Assembly: GCF_009753675.1 (NCBI RefSeq)
Contig: NZ_WQLV01000001.1
Location: 310,001-374,000 of the forward strand
DNA from: Parasedimentitalea huanghaiensis
GTDB lineage: Bacteria; Pseudomonadota; Alphaproteobacteria; Rhodobacterales; Rhodobacteraceae
Length of the DNA: 64,000 nt
Direction of reading: 5' to 3'
Shown here: positions 9,728-18,116 of the stretch, one piece after another
How positions within the stretch are numbered: position 1 is the first letter of the stretch
How the letters are laid out: the number at the start of each line of letters is the position of its first letter
The notes under the pieces: model-generated
Database searches by the model: none
Told to the model about the DNA's origin: nothing
What the model saw: the letters and a program-made list of their open reading frames with translations, nothing else
Position numbers and translations under genes: made by a program

Positions 9728-10519
9728 ATGAACCAGTTTATCGATCTTGAAAAATACCCATTGGACCGCCCGGACAGTGCGGCATATGCCAAATTGGTCG
9801 AAAAGTGTCAGGCTGACCTTGCCAAGGACGGAATGTTCAATCTGCCGGGTTTTTTAAAGTCTGGAGTGGCACAAGCTGCGGCAGATGCTGCCAAACCGGC
9901 AATGGACAACGAATCATTCCGGCATGCCCGGCGTCACAACGTCTATTTCAGAGACACGATGCCGGGTATCACCGATGACCACCCGGCAATGAAGAAAATT
10001 GAGACCGTGAACCACACACTCTGCGCCGACCAGTTGGAAGGTAATCCGGTGATTGATGTATATAAGTGGGCACCTTTTGCAGCGTTTCTGGCCGCAACCA
10101 AAGGCAAAGAGAAGCTATATCAGATGTCCGACAAAATGGCCTGCGTAAATGTGCAGGCGACCCGTGATGGCGAAGGGTTGAACTGGCATTTTGACCGGTC
10201 TGAATTCACCACAACGATCCTGCTTCAGGCCCCGCAAAAAGGCGGGCAGCTAGAATTTCGCAAAGACCTGCGTTCGGCTGATGATCAAAACTTTGACGGC
10301 GTAGCGGCGGTGTTGGCAGGAAACGACCCTGAAACCAAACAAATAATGCCCGAACCGGGAGCCCTGAATGTTTTTCGGGGTGTGAATACACCGCACCGTG
10401 TGGTTCCCGTAGAAGGGCCAACCGACCGCGTGATTGCCATCTTTTCCTTCTATGAACAACCCAACGTAGTCTTTTCAAGCGAGGAGCAGCGGGGATTCTA
10501 CGGGCGCTCAGTTGTTTGA
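9728..10519 (+). CDS. Fe(II)/2-oxoglutarate-dependent oxygenase, BesD/HalD-like
   Basis: The 263-residue protein resembles the family that includes the free-amino-acid halogenases BesD/HalD and related hydroxylases. The iron site is visible: H154-F155-D156 in LNWHFDRSEF and the distal H223 in TPHRVV, with R234 placed to bind 2-oxoglutarate. Halogenases of this family replace the aspartate with Gly or Ala to make room for chloride; here the Asp is present, so hydroxylation (or desaturation) is expected rather than chlorination. A good GGAGG (9716-9720) precedes the ATG. It is the first gene of a three-gene set with a DddP-like enzyme and a MIO-less lyase homologue, opposite a LysR gene. The substrate is unknown; a free amino acid or betaine is a reasonable guess. 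Confidence 0.8.
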   Translation: MNQFIDLEKYPLDRPDSAAYAKLVEKCQADLAKDGMFNLPGFLKSGVAQAAADAAKPAMDNESFRHARRHNVYFRDTMPGITDDHPAMKKIETVNHTLCADQLEGNPVIDVYKWAPFAAFLAATKGKEKLYQMSDKMACVNVQATRDGEGLNWHFDRSEFTTTILLQAPQKGGQLEFRKDLRSADDQNFDGVAAVLAGNDPETKQIMPEPGALNVFRGVNTPHRVVPVEGPTDRVIAIFSFYEQPNVVFSSEEQRGFYGRSVV

Positions 10520-10625
10520 CGCTCTCCGCTCGCCCTCTGAATATTCCGGTACGGACTACAACAAAACATGACGACAGGGTCTCCACATTATGGTGGGAGC
10601 CAGTACTTCATTACAGGATGTCACA

Positions 10626-11885
10626 ATGACTCAATCCCAGAGCGTCTTTAAAGATGACCGTAAGCTGACGTATTTGAATGGTGACGGCGCAGATAGACCG
10701 CTGATTAGCCCGGTGCCTCAGACAACGTTGGACAAAGCTCGTTCTTACCGCTTGGGACGTTTGCGAGAGCAAATGGCGGTGCATGATGTGGCAGGGCTTT
10801 TGCTCTATGACCCAATCAACATCCGATACGCATTTGACAGCTCAAACATGCAAGTCTGGACTGGTCATAATCCAGTTCGGTATGCTCTGATCCTAGCCGA
10901 CGGACCGGCGATCCTGTGGGAGTTTAAGGGATGTGAACATTTGAATGATGGCTTAGATGGTATTGACGAAATTCGTACTGCAGTCTCATGGATGTTCATG
11001 ACCAAGGGCGATAAGGCACCAACTGGCGTCAATATTTGGGCTGATGAAATTGCAGATGTTTTGCGTCAACATGGTGGCGGAAACACTCGCTTTGCAGCAG
11101 ATAAACTGGATGGCCCCGGTTTGCATGCTCTTGAAAATGCCGGTTTCACCTTTGTTGAGGGTGCAGAGCTTACCGAACGCGCCCGGTCTATCAAGTCAGT
11201 TGAAGAAATTGATTTGATGCGTTGGACAATCCGCGTTTGCGAAGCTGGTATGGCACGGATCTACGACCACTCTGTCCCTGGCGTTACCGAATGTGAACTC
11301 TGGGCTCATCTTCACTTTGAAAATGCACGTTCTGGCGGTGACTGGTTAGAAACCAAACTATTGGCTTGCGGACCGAACACTAACCCTTGGTACGCCGAGT
11401 GTTCCGATCGGATCTGTCAGAAAGGGGAAATGATTTCTTTCGACACTGACATGATCGGCCCATACGGCTATTGTGCGGACCTTTCGCGCAGTTGGACATG
11501 TGGCTATACGCCAATGAACAGCACGCAAAAACGGATATATTCAACGGCGTTGGAGCAAATCAATCACAACATGTCCATCCTAAGCCCGGGGATGAGTTTT
11601 GCCGAGTACAATGATAAGAGTTGGCGTATCCCTGAACAACATGCCGATTACCGTTATTCCCTTGCTGTACACGGGGTTGGGATGGCCGATGAATGGCCCG
11701 TAATACCTCTGCATGTAGATTTTGACGACACAGCTACTTCGGGGCAGATCGAACCCGGCATGGTGTTATGTGTCGAGAGCCTGGTTGCTGAGCAGGGATC
11801 CGAAAGCGTTAAGCTGGAAACGCAGGTTCTGATTACGGAATCTGGTTATGAAAGACTGGATAGTTTTCCGTGGGAAACCATTTGA
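10626..11885 (+). CDS. DddP-like M24-fold metalloenzyme (possible DMSP lyase or related C-S/C-N cleaving enzyme)
   Basis: A 419-residue creatinase/aminopeptidase-P-fold (M24) protein that matches my memory of DddP, the Roseobacter DMSP lyase, closely through the C-terminal half (for example RICQKGEMISFDTDMIG and HGVGMADEWP). The metal ligands of DddP all have counterparts: D273, D275, D285, H349, E384 and E398. The residue corresponding to the DddP catalytic aspartate is D355, the tyrosine five residues before the histidine ligand is Y344, and W255 in NPWYAEC is also kept. The N-terminal half is more divergent. Ectoine hydrolase (DoeA/EutD) and Xaa-Pro peptidases are other M24 relatives, so the substrate remains open. 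The start at 10626 is chosen over 10590 because an AGGA lies nine bases upstream and it fits the family's N-terminus. It is the second gene of the LysR-divergent operon. Confidence 0.75.
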   Translation: MTQSQSVFKDDRKLTYLNGDGADRPLISPVPQTTLDKARSYRLGRLREQMAVHDVAGLLLYDPINIRYAFDSSNMQVWTGHNPVRYALILADGPAILWEFKGCEHLNDGLDGIDEIRTAVSWMFMTKGDKAPTGVNIWADEIADVLRQHGGGNTRFAADKLDGPGLHALENAGFTFVEGAELTERARSIKSVEEIDLMRWTIRVCEAGMARIYDHSVPGVTECELWAHLHFENARSGGDWLETKLLACGPNTNPWYAECSDRICQKGEMISFDTDMIGPYGYCADLSRSWTCGYTPMNSTQKRIYSTALEQINHNMSILSPGMSFAEYNDKSWRIPEQHADYRYSLAVHGVGMADEWPVIPLHVDFDDTATSGQIEPGMVLCVESLVAEQGSESVKLETQVLITESGYERLDSFPWETI

Positions 11886-11930
11886 TCCGATGGATTTCAA
11901 CGCGTGACAATCCTATATTGAAAGTGAGCT

Positions 11931-13433
11931 ATGGACAAAGTTTCCCACCTGCCGACCGGCGGTCCAATTGTGCTGAACGGGGTGTCTCTGACCTGCGAAC
12001 AGCTGGTTGAGGCGGTACAGCAGAAATCAAGAGTGACGTTTACGCAAGAAGCCAGACAGCGGATAAAAGAAGGTCGTGAGGTCGTACAGGAAGTCGTGGC
12101 CAGCGGTGTCCCCGGTTATGGGATCACCACTGGCGTCGGATCGCAAAAGGATTTCATGGTCGCAGCAGACGGTGTACTGGATTTTAACCGTCGACTGGCT
12201 CGGGCACATGCAACCCATGTCGGTGGTGCAGTGCTGCCAAAAAGCCGAGTCCGGGCTGCTTTGATAATCCTCGTCAATGAGTTTTCACTTGGTTTATCCG
12301 GTGTTTCGGAACCTTTGGTTCAATTGCTCACTGACAAGATCAACACCGCAAAAATGCCCGAGGTATCGTCGTACGGCACTGTGGGTGCGGCGGATCTCAT
12401 ACCGATGTCTCAGATCGCGAATTGGCTGCAAAGCACGCCGGAAGCTCAGAAACTTGGCATTCCCGGCCCAAAAGAGACGTTGTCTCTTATCAATACCAAC
12501 GCGATCACCCTGGCTACCGGAGCTGAAGTTCTGATGGAAGCGCGCTCGATCTTGGACTTGGCAAATCTGTCGTTGGCATTTTCGCTTGAAGCGTTTCGCG
12601 GTAATCTAGATTCAATTTCAGAACAGGTAAACCGTGCCCATCAACGTCGTGGGCAGGCGCAAGTCAGTGAGAAGGTGCGCGATCTTCTATGCAACAGTAA
12701 ACTTTGGAATCCGGATCAAGCCCGCCGCATTCAGGACCCGCTGAGTTTTCGTTGTGCATCGCAGATCCATGGTGCGCTGTGCGAGTTGCTCGACCGAGCG
12801 ATTGAGATTTGGGATCAAGAGCTGAATTCCGTAACAGACAATCCGATTGTCGATACTGTTGCTCAGTGTGTCCGCTCGCACGGCAATATGGATTCAACCC
12901 GCATGACTCTGGCGATTGATGGGTTACGGCAAGCCTTTGCCAAAACATTGGATATCTCTGGTGAGCGGCTCCACAAGCAACAATGGACCGAGTTTTCCGG
13001 ACTACCCACTGGTTTCGCCGATACCAATAGCCCGCTGGGCGGCGTGCAATTCTTGAATCTTGGTCATTTGGCAGCGTCCCTTATCACATCCACCAAGATA
13101 TGGGCCGCACCTTCGTTGCTTTTATCTGTAGGCCAACTCGCTGACGGAGTAGAAGATACCGCAGGTCATGCATTTCACTCGGTTGCCGATTTTGAACGTA
13201 TTCTTGAAGCTGCCCGTCAGGTTTTGACCATAGAAATCATAGTATCTGTCTGGGCAATCAACAAACGTGAGCTACCAGTGTCAACGCTGGGTGAAGGTCT
13301 ACGGGACTATGCTGCGAGAATTACCCCGTTATTGCCAATCGGGACTGAAGGAATGGATGTTTTTTCAATCGTACCGATCGTTGAAGCCCTGCGTAGTACC
13401 CCATGCAAAACTGAAATTCCATGTCAAGTTTGA
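11931..13433 (+). CDS. aromatic amino acid/histidine ammonia-lyase homologue lacking the MIO triad
   Basis: The 500-residue protein is a full-length member of the HutH/PAL superfamily by its landmarks: YGITTGVG (Y63, matching the conserved loop tyrosine), LSLINTNAITLA, QDPLSFRCASQIHGA, SVTDNPIVD, and HGN later. The segment that should read G-S-V-G-A-S-G-D-L reads G-T-V-G-A-A-D-L (residues 149-156): the serine is replaced by alanine and the glycine is missing, so the MIO electrophile cannot form by Ala-Ser-Gly cyclisation. The tyrosine of the QDPYSLRC motif is leucine here. The frame is otherwise open and undamaged, so this is not simple decay. It lies 45 bases after the DddP-like gene, in the same operon. 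It may be a scaffold, a binding protein, or an enzyme using another chemistry. Confidence 0.82.
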   Translation: MDKVSHLPTGGPIVLNGVSLTCEQLVEAVQQKSRVTFTQEARQRIKEGREVVQEVVASGVPGYGITTGVGSQKDFMVAADGVLDFNRRLARAHATHVGGAVLPKSRVRAALIILVNEFSLGLSGVSEPLVQLLTDKINTAKMPEVSSYGTVGAADLIPMSQIANWLQSTPEAQKLGIPGPKETLSLINTNAITLATGAEVLMEARSILDLANLSLAFSLEAFRGNLDSISEQVNRAHQRRGQAQVSEKVRDLLCNSKLWNPDQARRIQDPLSFRCASQIHGALCELLDRAIEIWDQELNSVTDNPIVDTVAQCVRSHGNMDSTRMTLAIDGLRQAFAKTLDISGERLHKQQWTEFSGLPTGFADTNSPLGGVQFLNLGHLAASLITSTKIWAAPSLLLSVGQLADGVEDTAGHAFHSVADFERILEAARQVLTIEIIVSVWAINKRELPVSTLGEGLRDYAARITPLLPIGTEGMDVFSIVPIVEALRSTPCKTEIPCQV

Positions 13434-13734
13434 TGGGCAATAATCCAACAGAGGCAAAAGGCATCCTTTTGCGGCAATAAAACCTGTTTTCCACTGCTCT
13501 CGACTACTGGCTTTCGGAGGGGGCGCTGACAGATTTTACATTTCAATAGCTTAGCTTGCCGCTATGGGGCGGCGCAGGGCCGGTTAAAATCACCGTTGTG
13601 GCCTCAAACTAGCTCATCATCAAAAATCGATCATCCAATCCCATTGGACAAAAAGGTCCATTGAGCGGACTAAGCAGTCGTCGCCAAGAAAGTCTCAGAT
13701 GTCCGGCTTTCTGGTAACAAGCCCAGATCTGAGG
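13434..13734. other. gap of 301 bases with one hairpin
   Basis: No gene is visible between the convergent lyase-homologue and 534-residue-protein genes. A perfect 8-bp hairpin with a 3-base loop (GCAAAAGG, CAT, CCTTTTGC) sits at 13454-13472 about 20 bases after the lyase stop. The rest is unremarkable sequence with no long open frame. Confidence 0.6.
13454..13472 (+). terminator. hairpin downstream of the oxygenase/DddP-like/lyase operon
   Basis: GCAAAAGG pairs perfectly with CCTTTTGC over a CAT loop, 20 bases after the stop. There is no U-tract after it, so it may be a weak terminator or an mRNA 3'-end stabiliser rather than a classical intrinsic terminator. Confidence 0.4.
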
Positions 13735-15339
13735 TCAATCCAAGTTTCGGCCTGCAATCAGGTTATTGAAGTGCTTCTTAACATCAGTTTCGGGTTCCAC
13801 TCCCATGAACTTTTGTAGCGCCACCTCCGTGCCTTCCGGCCAGTTTTCTCGACGCCATACAGACAGAGCTTTGAGCGCCATAATCCTATTTCTCACAACT
13901 GGGCTCTGCAGGCCTGCTTCGACAAACGCCCAACCTTTCCCAGGATAGTCGCCCAAATCCCGCAAGATGAAGTCGAGTGCAGTGTGCGAAGCATATTCAA
14001 TGCCAAGTCCCAGCTTGTTACTTGGACCGGTAGCGATGTCGTCGAGAGGAATTTTCTCCATCCCCAAAGCTAAAACTTCGTCAATGCGGCTTGGGTCAGA
14101 TCTCCGCATCAGGTCCCACCAGTAATCTTCACCCGCCTTGGTCCGGTTTACGAAATGTGGCCAAGGGTCGACCCCGAGCTTTTCGCATGCTCTGCTGGCA
14201 TCCCAGAATGCTTGCCGATCTCCGTGTTTCAAGTCGGCAATGATCACCTCTTTCCAGTCGCGACATGAAAGCAATTTATCGAGCTTTTCGGCGATTTCTT
14301 TAGCGTCTGACTGCGACCAATCCTGTTCGATTTGCCGTTCGCCAGACAGATATTCACCAACGCGCTCTTTAAGTTTCCAAAGAAACCGGTAGTGGGACGC
14401 TGTAGAAAACTTGCCTTCACCGTGAGCCAGTAGTCGGCTCACGGCAGCGCAACCATGTTCATAGTCGGCCAAGCCTTCGGCGGGACCTCCTTCCCCAGAA
14501 ACAAGTGTGTCGATAAGTTCAGATGCAGAGTTAAATAGCTCAGAATCTATTTCATCACGCTGTAACGCGAGATGAAGTTCACCCGCACGAGCACAAATGC
14601 AGGCCAAATACTCATACATAATGCTATTCTTGAAGCCGCTCCGTAAAAGCCAGTCTTTGATCTCTGGGTTATTCGTATCCGTAAGTCGTTCGACCGTACT
14701 GATACGACCCCACCCTTCGACAGACTTGGCCAATTGCCAAAGAACTTCGTCGTTGTAAGATTCGTTGTTTGATATTGCTACAGCCGAAAAGAGTGTAAAT
14801 TCATCGTGCCTTCCCAGTGTCAGGAAGACTTTTGAGTCTTCGACTTCGCGTAACAAACCAAGCAACGCCATCGATAATTTCACCGGTTCTCGGTCAGCCG
14901 CCTTCGTCGTGAACCAGTAGACAATCTCTCGAATCCGACCTCCGTTGATTACTTGCTGTTCATGAATGCGCTTGACCAGCGGGTCGACTACCTCGAGTGC
15001 CGAGCTGTCTTTGAACATTCTGTACAAGGAGTGAACGTTACGATCCGAAGCGTTTTCACAGGCGGACATCAATGCTGCATGCAGGTCTGAAACAATTTCG
15101 TCCTGTATCTTTGAGGAGCCGTGATGGCCGAACATTCCGTCCATCGCTCCGGAAGCAAAAGATATGGAGTTGGGGTCGGCCTCAGGCTCATCCGGGAGGC
15201 GGTAACCTCCCTCTGATAGGTCCTCATGGCGCTCGGGGTTGATGTGTTCAGCGATATGGTCGTAAATTGACTTTCTGTCCCCCCAAGGTGGATTTTTGAA
15301 ATTTGGTGGCCATACTGGTTTCTTAAAAAAATTGAACAT
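13735..15339 (-). CDS. uncharacterised 534-residue protein, mostly helical
   Basis: I do not recognise this protein. It has no signal peptide or membrane segment and is predicted to be cytosolic and largely alpha-helical, with many Leu/Ala-rich helices that would suit a HEAT-like or TPR-like solenoid. The N-terminus is Trp/Pro-rich (WPPNFKNPPWG), and a Gly-rich acidic segment lies near residue 280. No catalytic motif stands out. The gene stands alone between two long gaps, in a region with an integrase relic downstream, so it is probably accessory. The ATG at 15339 follows a fairly AT-rich upstream stretch. The long open frame and normal codon use support a real gene. Confidence 0.6.
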   Translation of the reverse strand: MFNFFKKPVWPPNFKNPPWGDRKSIYDHIAEHINPERHEDLSEGGYRLPDEPEADPNSISFASGAMDGMFGHHGSSKIQDEIVSDLHAALMSACENASDRNVHSLYRMFKDSSALEVVDPLVKRIHEQQVINGGRIREIVYWFTTKAADREPVKLSMALLGLLREVEDSKVFLTLGRHDEFTLFSAVAISNNESYNDEVLWQLAKSVEGWGRISTVERLTDTNNPEIKDWLLRSGFKNSIMYEYLACICARAGELHLALQRDEIDSELFNSASELIDTLVSGEGGPAEGLADYEHGCAAVSRLLAHGEGKFSTASHYRFLWKLKERVGEYLSGERQIEQDWSQSDAKEIAEKLDKLLSCRDWKEVIIADLKHGDRQAFWDASRACEKLGVDPWPHFVNRTKAGEDYWWDLMRRSDPSRIDEVLALGMEKIPLDDIATGPSNKLGLGIEYASHTALDFILRDLGDYPGKGWAFVEAGLQSPVVRNRIMALKALSVWRRENWPEGTEVALQKFMGVEPETDVKKHFNNLIAGRNLD

Positions 15340-16269
15340 AATGGGTTCACTCTAACTATGCTGAGCTGCGGAGCACTCGTTACCTCCGGCGATATTGGTA
15401 CATTTTTAAAAAATGGTCTTAAGGACTCAATCGACTTGGTCACGTCTACAAAAGTACACAGTGAGTACTATAATTCCATTTCTTTAGGGTCCTAACCTCT
15501 GCGCACCGTACGAATGATGGCATCACAGATTGCCGACCTGGCCTTAGCTGGGCGGGAGAGGCTATACCAAGCTGCGAGCCTATTGCCTAGAGAAACAGCA
15601 AATATGGACGTGGCGCCAATCGTGAGAAGTTCCGAGATAGTGGTAGTCTTTGGCTTACGGACTAAGGGAAGGACAGGGGTGATGGCTATGCTTGTCCGGT
15701 GACTTATCCGAATACCGCACGCGACGTGGCAGCTACCCCTCGATGTTATCTTGCATTGTATGGCGCTCTCCCCTGTGTTCATGATTAGTCCTTTAACCTC
15801 GTTTGAGGCCATCGGTGGGATGTCGCCTCTCAACCCATGGAAAAGACTTTATTGATGGGCAACATGCCACTCAATAGACAAGGAACCAACAAATGAACTG
15901 CGCTGTCTGGAAGCCGGTGGGCGCTTTTTGTCTCATCTGACATTGGCACAGGGGGCTAAGATGCCGAAGAAACCCTGCGCGCATTTATAATGTTATCAAA
16001 GGGAAAGGCGCAGTAATATTTTCACTATGGGGTTCTTCCCAGTTACCGAATTTCAATCGAGACCAGATAGTCTGGATGAGTGGTTTCACACCCGACCATT
16101 CACCGAACCAACTCCAATGCTCTCAAATAGATAGTGTTCTCTACTGGGGAATGACTGACGAATGAGTTCGACATCTTGATATGGAAGGGAGCCAAATACG
16201 CCTTTTTGATGTGTTCGAGCTATATCAATATGCAGCAGGTTTAAACGTCGCAGAGCGCACTAAAAAGCG
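15340..16269. other. 930-base region without an intact gene; possible decayed coding remnants
   Basis: Only weak frames are present. A minus-strand frame at 15492-15833 shows no recognisable domain. On the plus strand, 15990-16273 reads as protein-like sequence (for example AVIFSLWGSSQLPNFNRD) but is broken by a TGA near 16160 and ends in a helical tail at a TAG at 16271. This could be the remains of a gene, yet I cannot name the family. The composition and lack of conserved motifs suggest eroded accessory DNA. Confidence 0.4.
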
Positions 16270-16941
16270 CTAGTTTTCAGCAAAACAATAGAACAGACCA
16301 GTCCCGCCTGAACCCTGAAGTTTCGTTTGGCTACACCCCCATGTCACATGGGCTGAATTCCACTGTTTGGGACGTGCACCGCCACCAACGCGATCATGAT
16401 GGCCAACCAACGCCTTACCTTTCCCGTTTGTTGTCCAATTTGAACATGTCAGGTTGTATTCCAAATTTGCCGTCCCGTCCGGTAATGATCCAGTGAGAAT
16501 ATCGTGCATGTTGGGTTTGTCCCCCAGACCATTCACAACTTCACCTTTTTCGGTCAAGGAGGTTTGCTTGCTAACTCCGGTATCTTCACTGTGCAGATGA
16601 TCCAGATCGCGCGCTATCATCACACCAGTTGAATTGTGCCACGGGCCGGTTCCAATACGATCCCGTGCATTCACAGCATCATCACCAGAAGTGCTTAGAT
16701 AGGCCCGCCAAACCTTTCCTGAAATACCCGCAGCTTCTGCAAGCTGGGTACAATGCGCGTCCGCCCCCTCAAGCCCACCCAGATTTGCACCTTCTCCTTT
16801 GCCTTCGCTCGTTATGAAAAAACTGGTATTTTCATCAGCGGCATGGGCCTGAGCAGCTATAAGAGTTGGCAAGAAAATCGCTGTCAAAACAGCCCATAAA
16901 GCAACCATATGGCCAATGTCTCGACGGTAAACCAGTATCAT
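16270..16941 (-). CDS. exported lectin-like protein
   Basis: This is a 223-residue exported protein. A hydrophobic signal segment (MVALWAVLTAIFLPTLIAA) ends at an AQAHA-A type cleavage site, so the mature part is periplasmic or secreted. The mature domain has a C-type-lectin-like look: GGLEGADAHCTQLAEAAG, VWRAYLSTS and paired cysteines (C-x-W-T and WGCSQ), similar to proteins annotated as lectin or DUF1554-like in Roseobacters. The start is placed at 16941 because GGGGAT lies seven bases upstream; an in-frame ATG at 16971 has no ribosome site and would push positive and polar residues ahead of the signal. The function is probably carbohydrate or surface binding; the ligand is unknown. It is monocistronic. 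Confidence 0.65.
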   Translation of the reverse strand: MILVYRRDIGHMVALWAVLTAIFLPTLIAAQAHAADENTSFFITSEGKGEGANLGGLEGADAHCTQLAEAAGISGKVWRAYLSTSGDDAVNARDRIGTGPWHNSTGVMIARDLDHLHSEDTGVSKQTSLTEKGEVVNGLGDKPNMHDILTGSLPDGTANLEYNLTCSNWTTNGKGKALVGHHDRVGGGARPKQWNSAHVTWGCSQTKLQGSGGTGLFYCFAEN

Positions 16942-17093
16942 TTCATATCCCCGTGAGTAATTAATTTTCATGCGTTTTCAACGAAGGTGACCCGTTGCTA
17001 TTACGCGGCACCCATAAAGGCTTATTGATATACAAATACGATCATCTACGTGGCGACATATGTGCCTGATGTTCGGCTGGCAAAGTTTGCCAT

Positions 17094-17123
17094 TTGATTC
17101 TAACCGTTAAAACAAGTTATACT
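17094..17123 (+). promoter_or_regulatory. sigma-70-type promoter placed for a leaderless mRNA
   Basis: A -35 box TTGATT (17094-17099) and a -10 box TATACT (17118-17123) are separated by 18 bases. The expected transcription start, about seven bases after the -10, coincides with the ATG at 17130, and no Shine-Dalgarno sequence is present. TAACC (17101-17105) and GGTTA (17124-17128) form a spaced inverted repeat over the promoter that could be an operator. Confidence 0.55.
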
Positions 17124-17129
17124 GGTTAC

Positions 17130-17750
17130 ATGAGCATTGCAACAAACCATCCTTCTGACCGCGAATTCACTCTTATTGGTGGAGTGCTTTGTCTGGATTT
17201 TGCCAATACCTGCAGCGGAAGGGAGGGGGCGTTTTATGAAGAGCGTATTCTTACACTTTCAAATTTGATTGCTTGGTCGCTGCAGTCAGAATGTCTGGAT
17301 TGGGCGGAAAACAAGATCGAAAATGCCGTTAATGGGTTAAACCAGCGACAATCAGCGTCGCTTGTTCGTACAGCGCGTTCAATTCGAGACAATATATACG
17401 CCGTGATGTCGGCCATTAGTAGCAATGAAACACCATCGGCAGACCGATTGAAAGCGTTGCAGGATCACTATGTCGCGTGCCTGCGCGTCGCCAGATTTTC
17501 TGTTCAGGCCAGCGATGGATGCTGGGATTGGCGCGAAAGCAGCGTGCTGGGAGCAGCAATATTCGGACCCATATTGCAGTCCTTTTTTGAATACCTGTCA
17601 AAGATAGATAATGCGAGATTGAAGTGCTGTCCTGCGCTCGATTGCAAATTTATTTTCCATGATTTTTCTAAAAATAAGTCCCGACTGTGGTGCGACATGG
17701 CAATTTGCGGCAACCGGGCAAAAAGCCGACGGTTTGGCGAAAAGAATTAA
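17130..17750 (+). CDS. CGNR zinc-finger regulator (ABATE domain)
   Basis: The 206-residue protein has the two-part structure of the CGNR family. The N-terminal ABATE stress-related domain starts with LIGGVLCLDFANTCSGR. The C-terminal treble-clef-like zinc finger reads CCPALDCKFIFHDFSKNKSRLWCDM then ends CGNRAKSRRFG, with the cysteines and the CGNR signature that name the family. Members are presumed stress-linked transcription factors. The ATG at 17130 is chosen over a TTG at 17094, because the upstream codons overlap a good promoter. No partner gene is adjacent; the downstream 317 bases hold nothing recognisable. Confidence 0.85.
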   Translation: MSIATNHPSDREFTLIGGVLCLDFANTCSGREGAFYEERILTLSNLIAWSLQSECLDWAENKIENAVNGLNQRQSASLVRTARSIRDNIYAVMSAISSNETPSADRLKALQDHYVACLRVARFSVQASDGCWDWRESSVLGAAIFGPILQSFFEYLSKIDNARLKCCPALDCKFIFHDFSKNKSRLWCDMAICGNRAKSRRFGEKN

Positions 17751-18067
17751 CAGTGAATGCTAAGCCACTCAATAATTTGAAAACTGTCCTGCTTTTAGTT
17801 AGTGCTTTGCGATTGGTAAAGACTGACAAATGTCGAGAAGATGCCCGAACATTGTTAGCGATGTGGGGTTATCCCCAATCATCAGTTATCTTGCCAGGAA
17901 GATCGTAACAGCGGCGCAGAACGCGTTTTTGACTGATCCAAGAACATCCACTTCACATTGGGTTGCGCTTGATCTGTTGGTCGCGATATGGGGCTCAAAT
18001 TTCTTTGCCGGTGTTGATTACAGGTTGGCCTGCAAACATGTAGTCCAGAGTATGCACCATAATTGTC
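17751..18067. other. gap with no recognisable gene
   Basis: Between the CGNR gene and the hairpin behind the large cassette, I see only short frames. One (17830-18120, plus) contains a hydrophobic stretch around DLLVAIWGSNFFAG but lacks a ribosome site and runs through the terminator hairpin, so I do not call it. Confidence 0.5.
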
Positions 18068-18102
18068 GATCATCCGCCAATCCTTTGGGGTGGCGGATGA
18101 TC
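18068..18102 (-). terminator. strong hairpin behind the three-gene cassette
   Basis: GATCATCCGCCA (18068-18079) and TGGCGGATGATC (18091-18102) form a perfect 12-bp stem with an 11-base loop, 15 bases after the minus-strand stop of the 1044-residue gene. The U-tract is lacking on the minus strand, so termination strength is uncertain. Confidence 0.6.
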
Positions 18103-18116
18103 AAAAGCATCCAGGC

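Noticed and set aside
15492-15833. Minus-strand frame of 113 codons
   Set aside because: There is no ribosome site, no recognisable domain and an unusual composition; it lies in apparently eroded DNA.
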